Positions 12,202 to 22,663 of a DNA stretch of 64,000 nt are shown piece after piece. Position numbers and translations under genes: made by a program. Within the stretch, counting starts at the first letter, position 1. Each line of letters opens with the position of its first letter. The notes under the pieces were generated by a model, which was not told where the DNA came from, did not search any database, and worked only from the letters and a program-made list of their open reading frames with translations. This DNA is from Leptodontidium sp. MPI-SDFR-AT-0119 (lineage: Eukaryota > Ascomycota > Leotiomycetes > Helotiales > Leptodontidiaceae), in contig JAHLEZ010000003.1 of NCBI GenBank assembly GCA_020726505.1, forward strand, positions 1,178,001-1,242,000. The letters run 5' to 3'.

Positions 12202-13173
12202 TCAGAAAGTGCCAGGAAATATAGCTCCCTTATGCTCATCGAACCACACAGCATCATGAGCCAGAACAACCTCCACCTTCGCTCCCAGCAATCCCCTCTG
12301 ACGGACCTGTACAATTCTCTCAAGCGTCTCCAGAGCAAGATCTTTCTCTGAGTGAATGCAAACATGCTGTCCGCCCTCTTCCCATGTCGCTATTTCCGTT
12401 TCTCCGTCTAATATACGAGAGTGGTGACACGCGTCGCCAGCAAGGTAAATCCATTGACCGGCCGAGACACGAGCCAGAACATTTAGATGACCTTGTAAGT
12501 GACCAGGACTGTCGATAATATAGATGAGCCCATCGTCGAAGAGGTCGATGGCGTTGGGAAATGGTGGTAAAGTAGACCAAGTTAGCGACGTCTCCGACAG
12601 ATAAGGGAGCGAGGCCGTTGTTGGCGGGAATGAGTTCTCAACGGCACGGCTGTAGTTGGGGCGTTTGGTTTGAATTGGAAGTTCGATGACTCGATCTTCA
12701 GGTAAGAGATCGCTTTCGAAGTGTGCTGCAGAATGGTACTTCATTCCATGTTGAAGGAGATGCCGTGTTCCGTATCCAACGATAAAGTAAGCGTTTGGGA
12801 AATCACTTGGGGTCCCAACATGATCATAGTGAACATGACTGAGAATTATGGCCCCTATCTCAAATGGCTCCAAGCCGCCCTTTCGCAGTGATTGGGCCGT
12901 ATCGGGAGTAGTTTGAATCGGTTGACGAGTTCGGAGATGGGGCTGGATTGTGGCGGGGTACGCACTGAGATCTCTGCGCATGCCCAGATCGAATATGATA
13001 TGTTGCTTAGATGGAGGATGGTAGATGAGGAATGACAGAGAAGGGACTGTATTCCGAACCGTCTTGTCATGCTGATCAGCGCAGAAGAAGCGTTCTGGGA
13101 GAGTTAAAGTCCCGCTTGGCAGTATGGATAGTTTGGCATAATCGCAATCCGGGATGGGTTTCGCCATAATCAT
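12202..13173 (-). CDS. AiiA/AttM-like metallo-beta-lactamase-fold lactonase
   Basis: Predicted Zn-dependent hydrolase that opens a lactone ring. Single exon, 323 residues. The dinuclear metal site is complete: HVHYDH at 113-118 (H113, H115, D117, H118), then H225 in DSPGHLQGH, D248 in LAGDACH and H306 in LAHDAVW. This is the H-x-H-x-D-H ... H ... D ... H pattern of N-acyl homoserine lactonases and the gamma-butyrolactone hydrolase AttM/BlcC. The close fungal relatives known to me include the lactamase used by Fusarium on benzoxazolinones, so a cyclic amide or carbamate is possible. A second ATG two codons in has a better context (GCG after it) and could be the true start. It shares a 464-base divergent promoter with the cluster regulator. 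Confidence 0.85.
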   Translation of the reverse strand: MIMAKPIPDCDYAKLSILPSGTLTLPERFFCADQHDKTVRNTVPSLSFLIYHPPSKQHIIFDLGMRRDLSAYPATIQPHLRTRQPIQTTPDTAQSLRKGGLEPFEIGAIILSHVHYDHVGTPSDFPNAYFIVGYGTRHLLQHGMKYHSAAHFESDLLPEDRVIELPIQTKRPNYSRAVENSFPPTTASLPYLSETSLTWSTLPPFPNAIDLFDDGLIYIIDSPGHLQGHLNVLARVSAGQWIYLAGDACHHSRILDGETEIATWEEGGQHVCIHSEKDLALETLERIVQVRQRGLLGAKVEVVLAHDAVWFDEHKGAIFPGTF

Positions 13174-13637
13174 TCAGATCTCGTGAATTTGATTCAATGG
13201 CGAACATGAATCGGGGGGAATCCCGGGGAAAGAAATTTCTGCTCACAAAATCGAGACTTGGATAATTGCAGGGGTGGGTTGTTTTCATTTACGCGATCCT
13301 CGCTAATCTAAGGGGGAGCGTTGGGGCACTAGTCCTGGAGTAGCAATTTATATTGGAGCTGCGGGGTAGTGCTGACCTCCTCTGACTTTCTCCCACCTCC
13401 TCTCTCCTCCCCTCTGTAAGATGGGCGACCTCACCAGATTGCAAATTCCAAATTCCCCGAACAGAAGGACGGTTCGATCTTCAGAACCTAGTCTGGACTG
13501 GCACCACGTGCAGACGCCGAGACAGGAATCGAAATACCTCTCGCCTGTTTACGGCAAGCCAATCCCCCACAGTCCCTGATACAGTTGCTTCGTTGAGGTC
13601 CTCGAAGGTCCATTACCCTCCTTGGGCATTTTGCATC
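13174..13637. promoter_or_regulatory. divergent promoter between lactonase and regulator
   Basis: 464 bases separating head-to-head genes. On the minus strand a CCAATATAAATT sequence at about 13344-13355 combines a CCAAT box with a TATA-like element some 175 bases before the lactonase start. G-rich stretches lie at about 13213-13227 and 13309-13326 (GGGGG), the kind of site a zinc finger with RSEHLSR recognition residues could bind. Confidence 0.4.
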
Positions 13638-15903
13638 ATGTCTCACGCAAATTCATCATCAACTCACCGCTGCTCTCATTGCTCTAGGGAGTTTGCTCGT
13701 TCGGAGCATCTAAGTCGGCACGAGCGCACTCGTAGGCACATATATTCCCAGCCAAAAACAAAATATGCGCAGCGCTGATTGTTCTGGTAGATACGAAAGA
13801 GAAGCCATACCAATGTCTCATCTGTCGCCGCTCTTTCTCTCGAAGCGATTTGCTTCGGCGGCACGAGAAAAAGGATCATCAATACAGATGGCGAGACGCC
13901 AGCAAATTGTCGTGGCAGGTGCAACCGACGGACAGTGCTATAAGCCAACTACCTTTTCCAGACACTCTTGATCACGCTGGACTAATCTCGGACCCGGTAT
14001 AAAACAGTTCTGGTCCTAGTTTGCATAGTTGCTGACACTTTAGAAGAATACCTCGATGTTGATGCCTAGTCAAATGGACAACTTTCAACAGTCAGAATTC
14101 GACATCCAAAATACCGATATGTCTTGGGCGAAGGAGAAAATGGTGGATTTTGCTTCTCCGGAATATCTACTTAACCCGTCGCTGCAAAGCTGCTTTCTAC
14201 CGGATGATCTTGCATGGCTGGATAATTTCCAGCTGCATCCACATCCCTTGGACTCGCTCAGTTGGATTGCGTCTACTCCTGAAAAGGGAGCCAGTGATTC
14301 TCAGCCACGACTGACTCAAGCTCCTCCCTCGATCCTATCCCGACCATCGTCTCCACCAGCAACTCATCGCGAAAGTGGCACATTCGTCACAGCTACTTCA
14401 TCAGTCAAACAACAAGTGAATCCGATATCTAAGACTCGGAGGGACACAATGCAGGTGGATGTTCATAGTTTTTATCCAGAAAATGTATTGCCATCCGCAG
14501 CTACACTTTCATCCTTCATCCGTCGTTACTTCAAGAGTTTTCACCAGCACCAGCCTTTCCTGCACGAGCCAACGTGGTCACCAGACAAAGCACCCACTCC
14601 GCTTATTCTCGCCATCTGTGCAAACGGAGCTCTCTACAGTCTTGAGCGGGCAGTTGCGGTTGATCTTCATAGAATAGCCGTTACTATGATTGACAAAGAA
14701 GACGCTGACATTTGGGTTCTGCAAAGTCTCATGCTTCTCATGGCGTTCTCTGCATGGGGTGGAAGCCCCACGGATCTTCGGACAGCATTGCACTTGCACG
14801 GTCGTGCTACATTAGCCCTGCGCAAATCGTGGAGTAATAAGGTGAAAGAGGATATGTCCACAACAGGCTGGGAAATCTGGCGTGAAGAGGAGTCACGGAA
14901 AAGGTAGGCTGAGTACATCAAAGTCTGCTTTGGGGTATGACCTGATAGGAGATCTAGGATAACATATTGCTTGTTTACTCTAATGGCCCTAATGCACATC
15001 GCGTACGACATCCCCTCAACCATAGTTCTTGAGGATCAACATGGAATGCCATGCTACGAGTCTCAATGGTGGGCTTCCACATCGGAAACCTGGGCAGAAA
15101 TTTCGGGAAACATCCCGCCTCGCCAGTGGACTTCCGCAGAGGCCGTGATACAGAGACTTGGGGACGAGACGCTTCCCACACCTTCAAACATTGGCATGTT
15201 TGGATGCCACGTCATCATCATGACCCTTCTACAGAAAATCGTTCAATTCCGGAGGCCTTGCTCCAGCGAGGATTTTGGGTTTTCCGTCGTCCGCCAACAT
15301 TTCTTTCAAGCCCTCAAGCGATGGCAACGGATGTGGGAGAGCGAGCCGGAGGCTTCTCTTTCCCCAGATCACCCTCACGGGCCTATCCTTTTTAACTGCA
15401 CTGCTATCCTGAGAGTTGCCTACATACGTCTTGTTGCCGATTTCTCTCCAATCCGTGCCACATTTGTCTTCTCCTCAACTACAGACCAGATCGAGGAGAA
15501 GGTCGTGGGTCTAAAAAGCCTGATTCGGGGTTCGCAGACTACAAGAGCAGCTTTGCAGGCGTGTCTAGCACTTCGAATTCCAGTTGGGCTTGGGTTCAAG
15601 GTTGTAGCGCGAACAAGCTTTTGGGTGTGGAGCGTACAGCATGCACTTTGTTATTTTGAATGTGCCCTATTACTAGCGAATTGGTTGAAGCTGGTTCAAG
15701 ATCAGGATGACCTGTCTGACGATGAGAAGGGGGTCATCAATCTAGTAGATGAGGTTTTATGCGCATCACAAGGCGAGGATTATGATAGTTCAGATAGCAC
15801 CGGGAAGGCATTTCCTGCTGCTGTTTTACGAAGCTGGGCTCGCCTGCTTGATACAGGAGATACTACTGTTTGGGAATCATGCCCAAGATGGCCGAGGTAT
15901 TGA
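13638..15903 (+). CDS. C2H2 zinc-finger plus Fungal_trans-type regulator of the cluster
   Basis: Probable pathway-specific transcription factor. Exons are 13638-13731, 13791-13996, 14044-14903 and 14958-15903, introns 47 to 59 bases, giving 701 residues. Two adjacent N-terminal C2H2 fingers are C12/C15/H28/H32 and C40/C43/H56/H61, joined by the linker THTKEKPYQC; the first intron falls inside the linker. The recognition helices (RSEHLSRH and RSDLLRRH) resemble Msn2-type fingers that read G-rich sites. The middle and C-terminal region (from about residue 220) has the helical make-up of the Fungal_trans domain seen in AmdX-like factors, with FIRRYFKSFHQHQPFLH near its start. The C-terminus may be shifted: reading one base over near 15871 gives GIMPKMAEVLRLYA and a stop at 15933. 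It sits in the middle of the catabolic cluster. Confidence 0.85.
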
Positions 15904-16196
15904 GACTTTATGCTACAAGGTTGCAACCATCTTAGGCTGAATCTATTTTGCGATTTACTTTGCCTGTTCTGTTTGGGACGAAGGCATGTTTTGTCACGCA
16001 GTCTAGAACAAGTAACGTGAAGAGAAGAATGTTCATTTGGGCTTGACAGTTACATCAGTGTTTGAGAGCTGCGTACTCTCTATCACTAAAGTATTGAGGG
16101 CCAAATTCAAAAGTAATGTGTCTTTCTTTGGATACATAACTACCAGTCGACAACTCCACACATGTTACTTGCTTGTATATCACACCAGCTTCACCA

Positions 16197-16625
16197 TCAA
16201 GGCTTGATCTCAACGCCCTCAGCTTCCATGTCCCGCAAGACCTTCTCGGCCGCCTTGAACGCCTCCATTCCCGATGGCACTCCCATATAAATACAGACTT
16301 GAACCAAAACTTCCCTGATCTCCGTCGCGCTCAGCCCATTGTTCACCGCGCCTCGGGTGTGCACAGCCAATTCGTGCACCTTTCCAGTCGCCGCCAGCAT
16401 ACTCAGGTTGATCAACGAGCGCTGCTTTCGATCTAGTCCGGGCCTGTCCCAAACGGCACCCCAACAGAAAGCTGTTGTAAACTCCTGCATCGCTTTGGCG
16501 AATTCTGTAGAGCCTTTCGCGAGAGCATTGTCGACGTAGGCATCGCCGAGAACTGCGCGCCGGATGGGCATGCCGACATCGTACATGGATTTTTGGAGAG
16601 CTGGTCTGTTCGAAGAGGAGGCCAT
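16197..16625 (-). CDS. carboxymuconolactone decarboxylase / AhpD-fold protein
   Basis: Single exon, 142 residues from the ATG at 16625 (MASSSNRPAL); an upstream in-frame ATG at 16781 would add 52 residues of unrelated character, so the shorter start is preferred. The fold signature is HELAVHTRGAVNNGLSATEI followed by REVLVQ, with His84 and His89 in the positions conserved in gamma-carboxymuconolactone decarboxylases. It has no AhpD CxxC pair. Members decarboxylate a lactone in aromatic catabolism, or have unknown roles in fungi. The gene is divergent from the beta-hydroxyacid dehydrogenase (602 bases between starts). Its presence hints that the cluster substrate could come from an aromatic or ring-bearing lactone, but that is inference. 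Confidence 0.85.
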   Translation of the reverse strand: MASSSNRPALQKSMYDVGMPIRRAVLGDAYVDNALAKGSTEFAKAMQEFTTAFCWGAVWDRPGLDRKQRSLINLSMLAATGKVHELAVHTRGAVNNGLSATEIREVLVQVCIYMGVPSGMEAFKAAEKVLRDMEAEGVEIKP

Positions 16626-17227
16626 TTTGAAGTGAGGTTTGGCGAATGTAGAGATTTTTGAATGCCAAGGAGCCACGAGGGTTTTCTTTCCAATGAAGTG
16701 TGACGAGACGAGTGTGAATTGGTTGACTGCAAGACAGATATCGACGATGGGAGATAAAGTTTCATTGAACGGGCTTTTCAATCAGACTATATAATGAATA
16801 CCCCTCTTTCGTGTTGCGTATGATTGTATGTGATTCTGGCGTTCGATGACGGCAAGATACCGTGGAGTACTCCAACAATCGATGGGGTCCTGCGTTGGTG
16901 CACGTAGTCTTCAATTCGTCTGCCCACACCCCGAGGCTTGGCTTTCGGAGTTTGGGGAACTCTCTTTGCAAAGTGACCTACTCCACGTACTCCAAACATC
17001 TCGGCGCTTCTCTAGTTGCTCCACAAGGCAGACCAATGGGGGGCTGCTCAGCATGCTTCGAGATAATTCCTCGCTTGGAGCAAAACACTGAACTGGATCA
17101 TCTACTATTTGATCAAGCCCCGTCCGAATTTACTGTATCATACTTCCTCTTCAAACTTTCAAAAATACTTCGGGTATCCTTTTCTGCACTTTTCCACTAT
17201 ACCTTCCAAATTTCATTTGCCTTCACC
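16626..17227. promoter_or_regulatory. divergent promoter between CMD-like gene and beta-hydroxyacid dehydrogenase
   Basis: 602 bases between divergent starts. A TATATAAT sequence at about 16788-16796 lies 165 bases upstream of the minus-strand gene and could be its TATA box. The stretch 17133-17221 is pyrimidine-rich, as in many fungal leaders, and precedes the plus-strand ATG in the context CACCATGG. Confidence 0.4.
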
Positions 17228-18324
17228 ATGGTTCAAGCAACCACTACTTACGGCTTCATTGGCCTTGGCCAGATGGGCCATGGTATGGCGAAGAACATTC
17301 GTCAAAAGATCCCAGAGAATTGTAATCTTGTGATCTATGATGTTAGGGAGGAAACCATGGCTAGTTTCATAAACGACTTTGGAAACGGGTCAAATGTTTT
17401 GGCAGCAACTTCGCCAAAGCATGTCGCTGAGTTGGCAGTAAGTCGTTCCTTCTTCACATTAGTCAATCGGTGGCTCGTGGATTTAACAAACTCCCAAGGA
17501 CATTATTATGACTTCCGTCCCGAAAGCTCCCCATGTCAAAGACGTATTCTTGAACCCACTCACAGGGCTCTTGGCTATGCGGAAGACGCTAGATAGGAGG
17601 ATTTTGTTCCTTGAACTGAGCACTGTTGATGCTGTCGCTTCAACGGAAGTGGCTCGTGCTGTGATTGACGGAGGGTTTGGTGATTTCGTCGATGCTCCTT
17701 GCTCCGTAAGTCCACACTTTTTACCTTCTATGTGACGTCGATGCACCTCATCAACGACTAACACTATCTGGCCCTTAGGGCGGTGCAATGGGTGCAGAGA
17801 GCGGAACACTTTCATTTATGATTGGCAGTCCTGAGAAACTCTACCCAGAAGTCCTCGAGGTCTGCAAGCTCATGGGCAAAGAGAGCAGCATTTTCCACTG
17901 CGGTGACCTTGGCACTGGACTCAAAACAAAGCTTCTCAACAACTACCTCTCGTCACTTACCACACTGGCAACTGCTGAGACGATCAATATTGGTATGCGC
18001 GGTGGACTCGATGCTCGGAAACTCAACACCGTCATCTCTGCCAGCTCCGGGATGAGTTTCAACACCACTGTGAACAACCCAGTGCCTGGATTGACTCCCA
18101 ATAATGCGGCGAGCAAGGGCTATGTGGGCGGGTTCTCATTGGAGTTGTGTTTGGGTGTTTTAGAACTGGGATTGAAGGCAGCTCAAGATTTGGGAGCCAA
18201 GACAGTCCTTGGGGAGCCCATGCTGGAAGCATATAGGGAAGCTGCAAAAGATTCTCGGTTTCAAGGGAAGGATTCCAAGATCATCTACAAGTGGCTGGGA
18301 GGAGAAGACCCGGTTTTGGCTTGA
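17228..18324 (+). CDS. beta-hydroxyacid dehydrogenase (3-hydroxyisobutyrate / gamma-hydroxybutyrate type)
   Basis: NAD(P)-dependent oxidation of a hydroxy acid to its semialdehyde. Exons are 17228-17437, 17499-17705 and 17779-18324, giving 320 residues. The nucleotide-binding glycine motif GFIGLGQMGHGMAKNI starts near residue 9. The substrate-binding motif DAPCSGGAMGA spans the second intron (about residues 135-145). The catalytic Lys is about 190 in GTGLKTKLLNN. The family covers 3-hydroxyisobutyrate dehydrogenase and the plant and bacterial enzymes that interconvert gamma-hydroxybutyrate and succinate semialdehyde. With a semialdehyde dehydrogenase and a lactonase in the same cluster, oxidation of a 4-hydroxy acid is the most economical reading. 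The start ATG is in the context CACCATGG. Confidence 0.88.
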
Positions 18325-19064
18325 AATCGTTCCTGTTGTGGTCCCGACTGCGTTTGTGATGTTGATCTAGTTCTTGTAACCTATGCAATAAATTCGCTTA
18401 ACTTTCTACGCATAATGCATGTTAACAATCAAAACTTTGAGTTGTGAATGAGTGAATACATCAATTATGACTACTGTAATCGAGTCTTTCTGCTCAATAG
18501 TTTTGCAAATCATGCTAGCTATCCGGATGCACTCAACGTACTTTCGCGTGTTCCCTTCAGCACAGAGCCCACCCGCAAGACAATTCTTACGTAGCATTCT
18601 CACCTCCACCAGTCATGATCAGTCCAGCTTTCACTAGTCCCCGACCCCAACGCCACCTCCACAACTCCACAAAAACCCCCAACCCCGATACCACTCCACA
18701 AATTTATTCCGATTACTAACGTTTCAAAGTCGTAGCTAGAAACCCCGCTCTAGATCGAGAGAGCAGGCCGGGTTCCGAGCGGCTGGGGCAGGCTAGAAAC
18801 CCCATACTTTGCCGTCGTGGGCGTGGAATCCCCGTGGGGTACTGGTAATTGGCAACAAAACACGGCCAGGGTATGGTGCTCTATCGCAACTGGAGACATG
18901 ACTAGTCAATTCGGTGTCTTCTATTTACAACTAGACACATTTGACATAGTTTATATAACATCCTCTCTAACCCAACCCAACTCCAAATAGTTTCCTATCG
19001 GCTCACTACCACCCACACATATCATTCAATCTATTCTCACAAACAGGCTTGCAAACTAACCGCT
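18325..19064 (+). promoter_or_regulatory. MFS permease promoter with a 12-base direct repeat
   Basis: GCTAGAAACCCC occurs exactly twice, at 18735-18746 and 18792-18803, 57 bases apart (start to start). A palindrome CCCCGTGGGG follows at 18830-18839. A TATA-like TTATATAA lies at 18951-18958, about 110 bases before the ATG. C-rich repeats match the G-rich target expected for the cluster regulator's fingers; the link is inferred. Confidence 0.45.
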
Positions 19065-20730
19065 ATGTCTACGGGCCTCAAAAGATCATTCTTTGAGCAT
19101 GTCGAAATGCAAAATACCAGCGAGAAGTCCGACTTGGAAATGAAGTCTGAAGCAGGAGCGAGTCCTATCATTGATGAAGCCTGGCTTGGACAAGAAAAGA
19201 GCTTGGTTCGGAAACTCGACATGACACTGATGCCAACGATATGGGTCCTTTACCTCTTCAACTACCTGGACCGAAACAACATTGCGTAAGTCTTTTCACT
19301 GTCTGTTTTTCTGGACCACTGCTAATTCGATCCTATAGGCAAGCTAGACTGAATAACTTTGAGGATGATCTGGGCCTGAAGGGCAATGAGTTCAACATAG
19401 CTGTCTCTATCTTGAACGTTGGGTATGTATATGCCCCCTACTTGAGTCATTTGATCATACCGCGCTAACATTCTGGGAGATATGTCCTCATGCAGGTTCC
19501 TAGCAACATGGTTCTCACTCGTGTTCGCCCATCTCTATACATGCCAACCTGGGTCTGCGTATGGTCTTGCATATCCGCCGCAACAGCCGGCACCCATAAC
19601 TTCAATGGTCTGGTCGCCGTCCGATTTCTCCTAGGAGTAGCTGAAGCTCCCTTCTTCCCAGGGGTATTCTACCTACTTTCCTGCTGGTACACAAAAAAAG
19701 AACTCGCACTCCGCACAGCCGTTTTGTACTCTGGTCTCGTCCTAGCGACAGCATTCTCGGGACTTCTCGCAGCTGGAATATTTGCAGGTCTAGACCAAGC
19801 AAGAGGTCTTGCTGGCTGGCGCTGGCTATTCATTATTGAAGGCGCGGGAAGCTTCACCGCGGGAATCATTTCGGTTTTCCTCCTCCCAGATTTCCCGGCT
19901 TCGACGACGGGCTCTACTACGTGGCTCTTCACTCCAGAGGAGAGACAGGTGGCAATCGAGAGAATCGAGATAGACCAGGTTTCAAACCAGGAATCGAACC
20001 ACTCTATCTGGTATGGGCTGAAGATCGCCGCAAGTGATTACCGTGTTTGGGTCGTTGTGAGTTGATTTGCTCCTCCCCATCAAACTCGCTTAACATCTTT
20101 CAAAATACTAACCGGATATTTGTTGTGTTGTAGGCATTTATTCTCTGTAGCAACCACACAGCTTATGGATTCAACAATTTCTTCCCCACTATCACCAAAG
20201 GCTTCAATCTTGGCAATAGAACGACGACACTCCTCCTCACCGCACCGCCATACCTCCTCGGCGCTATCATCTCATTCTGCGTAGCCTACTCCAGCGACAG
20301 GAACAAAGAGCGAGGCTGGCACATAGCCGGGCCCATGAGTGTTGCAGCAGTCGGGTTCATCATCTCCGTCGCTACGCTTCACAACGGCGCTCGGTATTTC
20401 GCGTCATTCCTCTACATCTCTGGCTGTTTCTCTGCAAACGCTTTGGTGTATAGCTGGGGCTCCTCGTCCGTCAGCCAGACGCCCGAGAAGAGAGCTTGTG
20501 CTATGGCGATCATCAATGTCGTAGGCCAATTTGGCAATATCTGGAGCCCGTACTTCTTTTCGCCGTCGGACTCGCCACGGTATCTGCAGGCGATGCTGTT
20601 GATGATGAGTTTCTCCATCCTTAGTGTTTTTGGGTGTATGGTCATGAAGTTGATATTGAGACGGGACAACCAAAAGCTCGTGAAGGCGTTTGAGGGTTCT
20701 GGAACAACACCGGTTTTGTATACTCTGTGA
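19065..20730 (+). CDS. MFS permease of the DAL5/anion:cation symporter type
   Basis: Proton-coupled plasma-membrane import of an organic anion. Exons are 19065-19285, 19339-19422, 19480-20056 and 20134-20730, giving 492 residues. The cytosolic N-terminus is about 55 residues; the first membrane segment holds LYLFNYLDRNNIAQAR, and NVGYVLMQVPSNMVLTR follows in the next, both hallmarks of the allantoate/nicotinate permease family. RFLLGVAEAPFFPGVFYLLS and the GWRWLFIIEG motif come next; the central loop carries PEERQVAIERI. About twelve hydrophobic segments can be counted. It ends the cluster on the right and probably brings in its substrate, perhaps a carboxylate or lactone breakdown product. 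The exact substrate cannot be read. Confidence 0.9.
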
Positions 20731-21284
20731 GCAGTTCCATGATAGTGGGACCAGTGTGTATAACAAAGCTGCTTTGTCCAGAACTGATAATTTGTGTTTG
20801 CAATCAAATGAACCGAAACTTGTCAATTATCGATCGAGGCCATATGTCTCTGTGAGTTTCTTTTCAACCGAACGCTCTGCAAAACACTCATCGCGCGTGT
20901 AAGTCTGGAGAGCCTCGACTCGGATACTCTTGGAATAATAGTCATCTCGTCTATTACACTTAGATAAACTGCAACTAAATGCGGAAGACCATGAAAGTAT
21001 AGTGTTGGAAGAATGGAGGCTCGAATAAGAAAAACGCGCAGTAGCAGGCCAGAGACTCAAACTAGGAGCGGGCGTTTACGTGTGAGAGGCGACAACCTTA
21101 CACGACAGGATCAAGTAAAAGGAGAATGTGAATTATATAAAGACGACTTGATAAGAAGGGTTCAGATCTCAGAGACACTTGATATAAATTTGAACGAACA
21201 ACCTGTGTAACTTAACGCCAGCCTATGCTCCAATGGTTGAATCCCACGCCTTAAACATGCTCAAACCCCAAAATTCACTTTCAT
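20731..21284. other. convergent intergenic region
   Basis: 554 bases between the stops of the MFS permease and the SLC35-like gene. It should hold two 3' untranslated regions. Nothing else recognised. Confidence 0.5.
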
Positions 21285-22663
21285 TTACAGATGCTCAATC
21301 GGCTCCTCAGGCAAAAGCTCCTCGTAATCCCTGACAACGCAACGCTCAAGTGGTGGACGGACCAGTCCATTGAACAGGAAAGTTCCATAGACCAACAGAG
21401 CGAAACCGAGGACTTGCAACCACTTGAAAGATTCCCATCCCAAGAAGAGGGAGACGATCCAGATGAACAGTGTTCGGCAGGTATCGATGGTGGATCTGGC
21501 AGTAGCGCTCACAGTTCTCGTAACTGAGAGGCCGAAGAAGTTGAATCCACTGAGAGGAGTTAGCACTTAGCAGAAGTTAAATAAGAGGGGATAAACATAC
21601 CCAATACTGATCATGATCAGGATGCTCGAAGTCCTGATATCCTTATACTGCGAGACTTGTCTCCAGCCTTCAACAATATCAAAATATCCATACTTCCCCT
21701 TCGCCGTCCTTCCGACAGCCAGATGCATGACCAGCATACCAAGGACCGTGACCGTGAAGCCGAATAGGCCTTCCCAGCCAACAACCTTCAATGGTTCCAG
21801 AGCGTACTTCTCCAAGATGTACTCCTCAAGAACAAACTGAGAAGCAGTGAAGATCTGAGCTCCAGCAATCAAGAAGACGCCGATGATAGCTTGCAGAGCT
21901 TCGGGTGTCCTAGCCTTCGAGGTAACTGCAAGAACAGCCTCTCTAGCAATCAAGATGGCATCCTTTGCAGCTTTATCGTCTTTATACAACGCCCCAGCCA
22001 AACCAACGATAGCAACACCAATAACGACTGTAAATAGTGCAAACCACTGAAACAGATGCAACTTCCTCCTCAGGAATATAACACTGAACAGTCCCACGAA
22101 GAGCACCAGCGCTCCCCTAGTCATCTGGTAAATCGAAGGGACCACAAACAACAGCCCGACATTCATAAGTGTCGTCCCGCAGATATCACAGATAGCTGGG
22201 AGACTGAGTAGGATAACCTTCCAGCCCTTCAGCGGGATCCGATCCTCCTTAATTGACATCGCTTTCAGAGCGGGGTTTATGGGTGTAGTGGAGTGCACGC
22301 TCGCGGCATCACTATCGGCTCCGTGATCATGCGTGCTGACTGCTGCATAGCCGTTGGCTTCTGCGGATGTATCCTTTGTAATGTACCGTCTGTAGAGGGT
22401 GAAGGCGCCGACGAAGAGCCAGGAGCCCATCTCGCCGATGAACATCTGCATTGTTTGGATGACTGGTTGCTCGAAGTGTTTGCGTTTTTTGGGGTCGGGA
22501 TCATCGCAGTCTCGTACACAGATATTATCCTTTTTATCTGTTAGCTGAAGCTATAGCTTCTTCTAGACAGATTGCTTACCTGGTACTTGGTGAGCAGCGT
22601 GTTGCACACGCCGGTCAACAACATCAGGGCGACCAGCAGTGGGATGAGGGCTTTGAACGCCAT
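21285..22663 (-). CDS. drug/metabolite transporter superfamily protein, SLC35F-like
   Basis: Integral membrane transporter, probably of an endomembrane compartment. Exons are 22663-22580, 22529-21601 and 21549-21285 with 50 to 51-base introns, giving 425 residues. The first exon encodes the opening helix (MAFKALIPLLVALMLLTGVC then NTLLTKYQ). About ten hydrophobic segments follow, including AICDICGTTLMNVGLLF and SIYQMTRGALVLFVGLFSVI, the stretch I associate with SLC35F6-type proteins (solute carrier 35, DMT fold). A Ser/Asp-rich loop lies between helices 2 and 3. The substrate is unknown. It is convergent with the cluster's permease and is unlikely to be part of the cluster. Confidence 0.82.
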
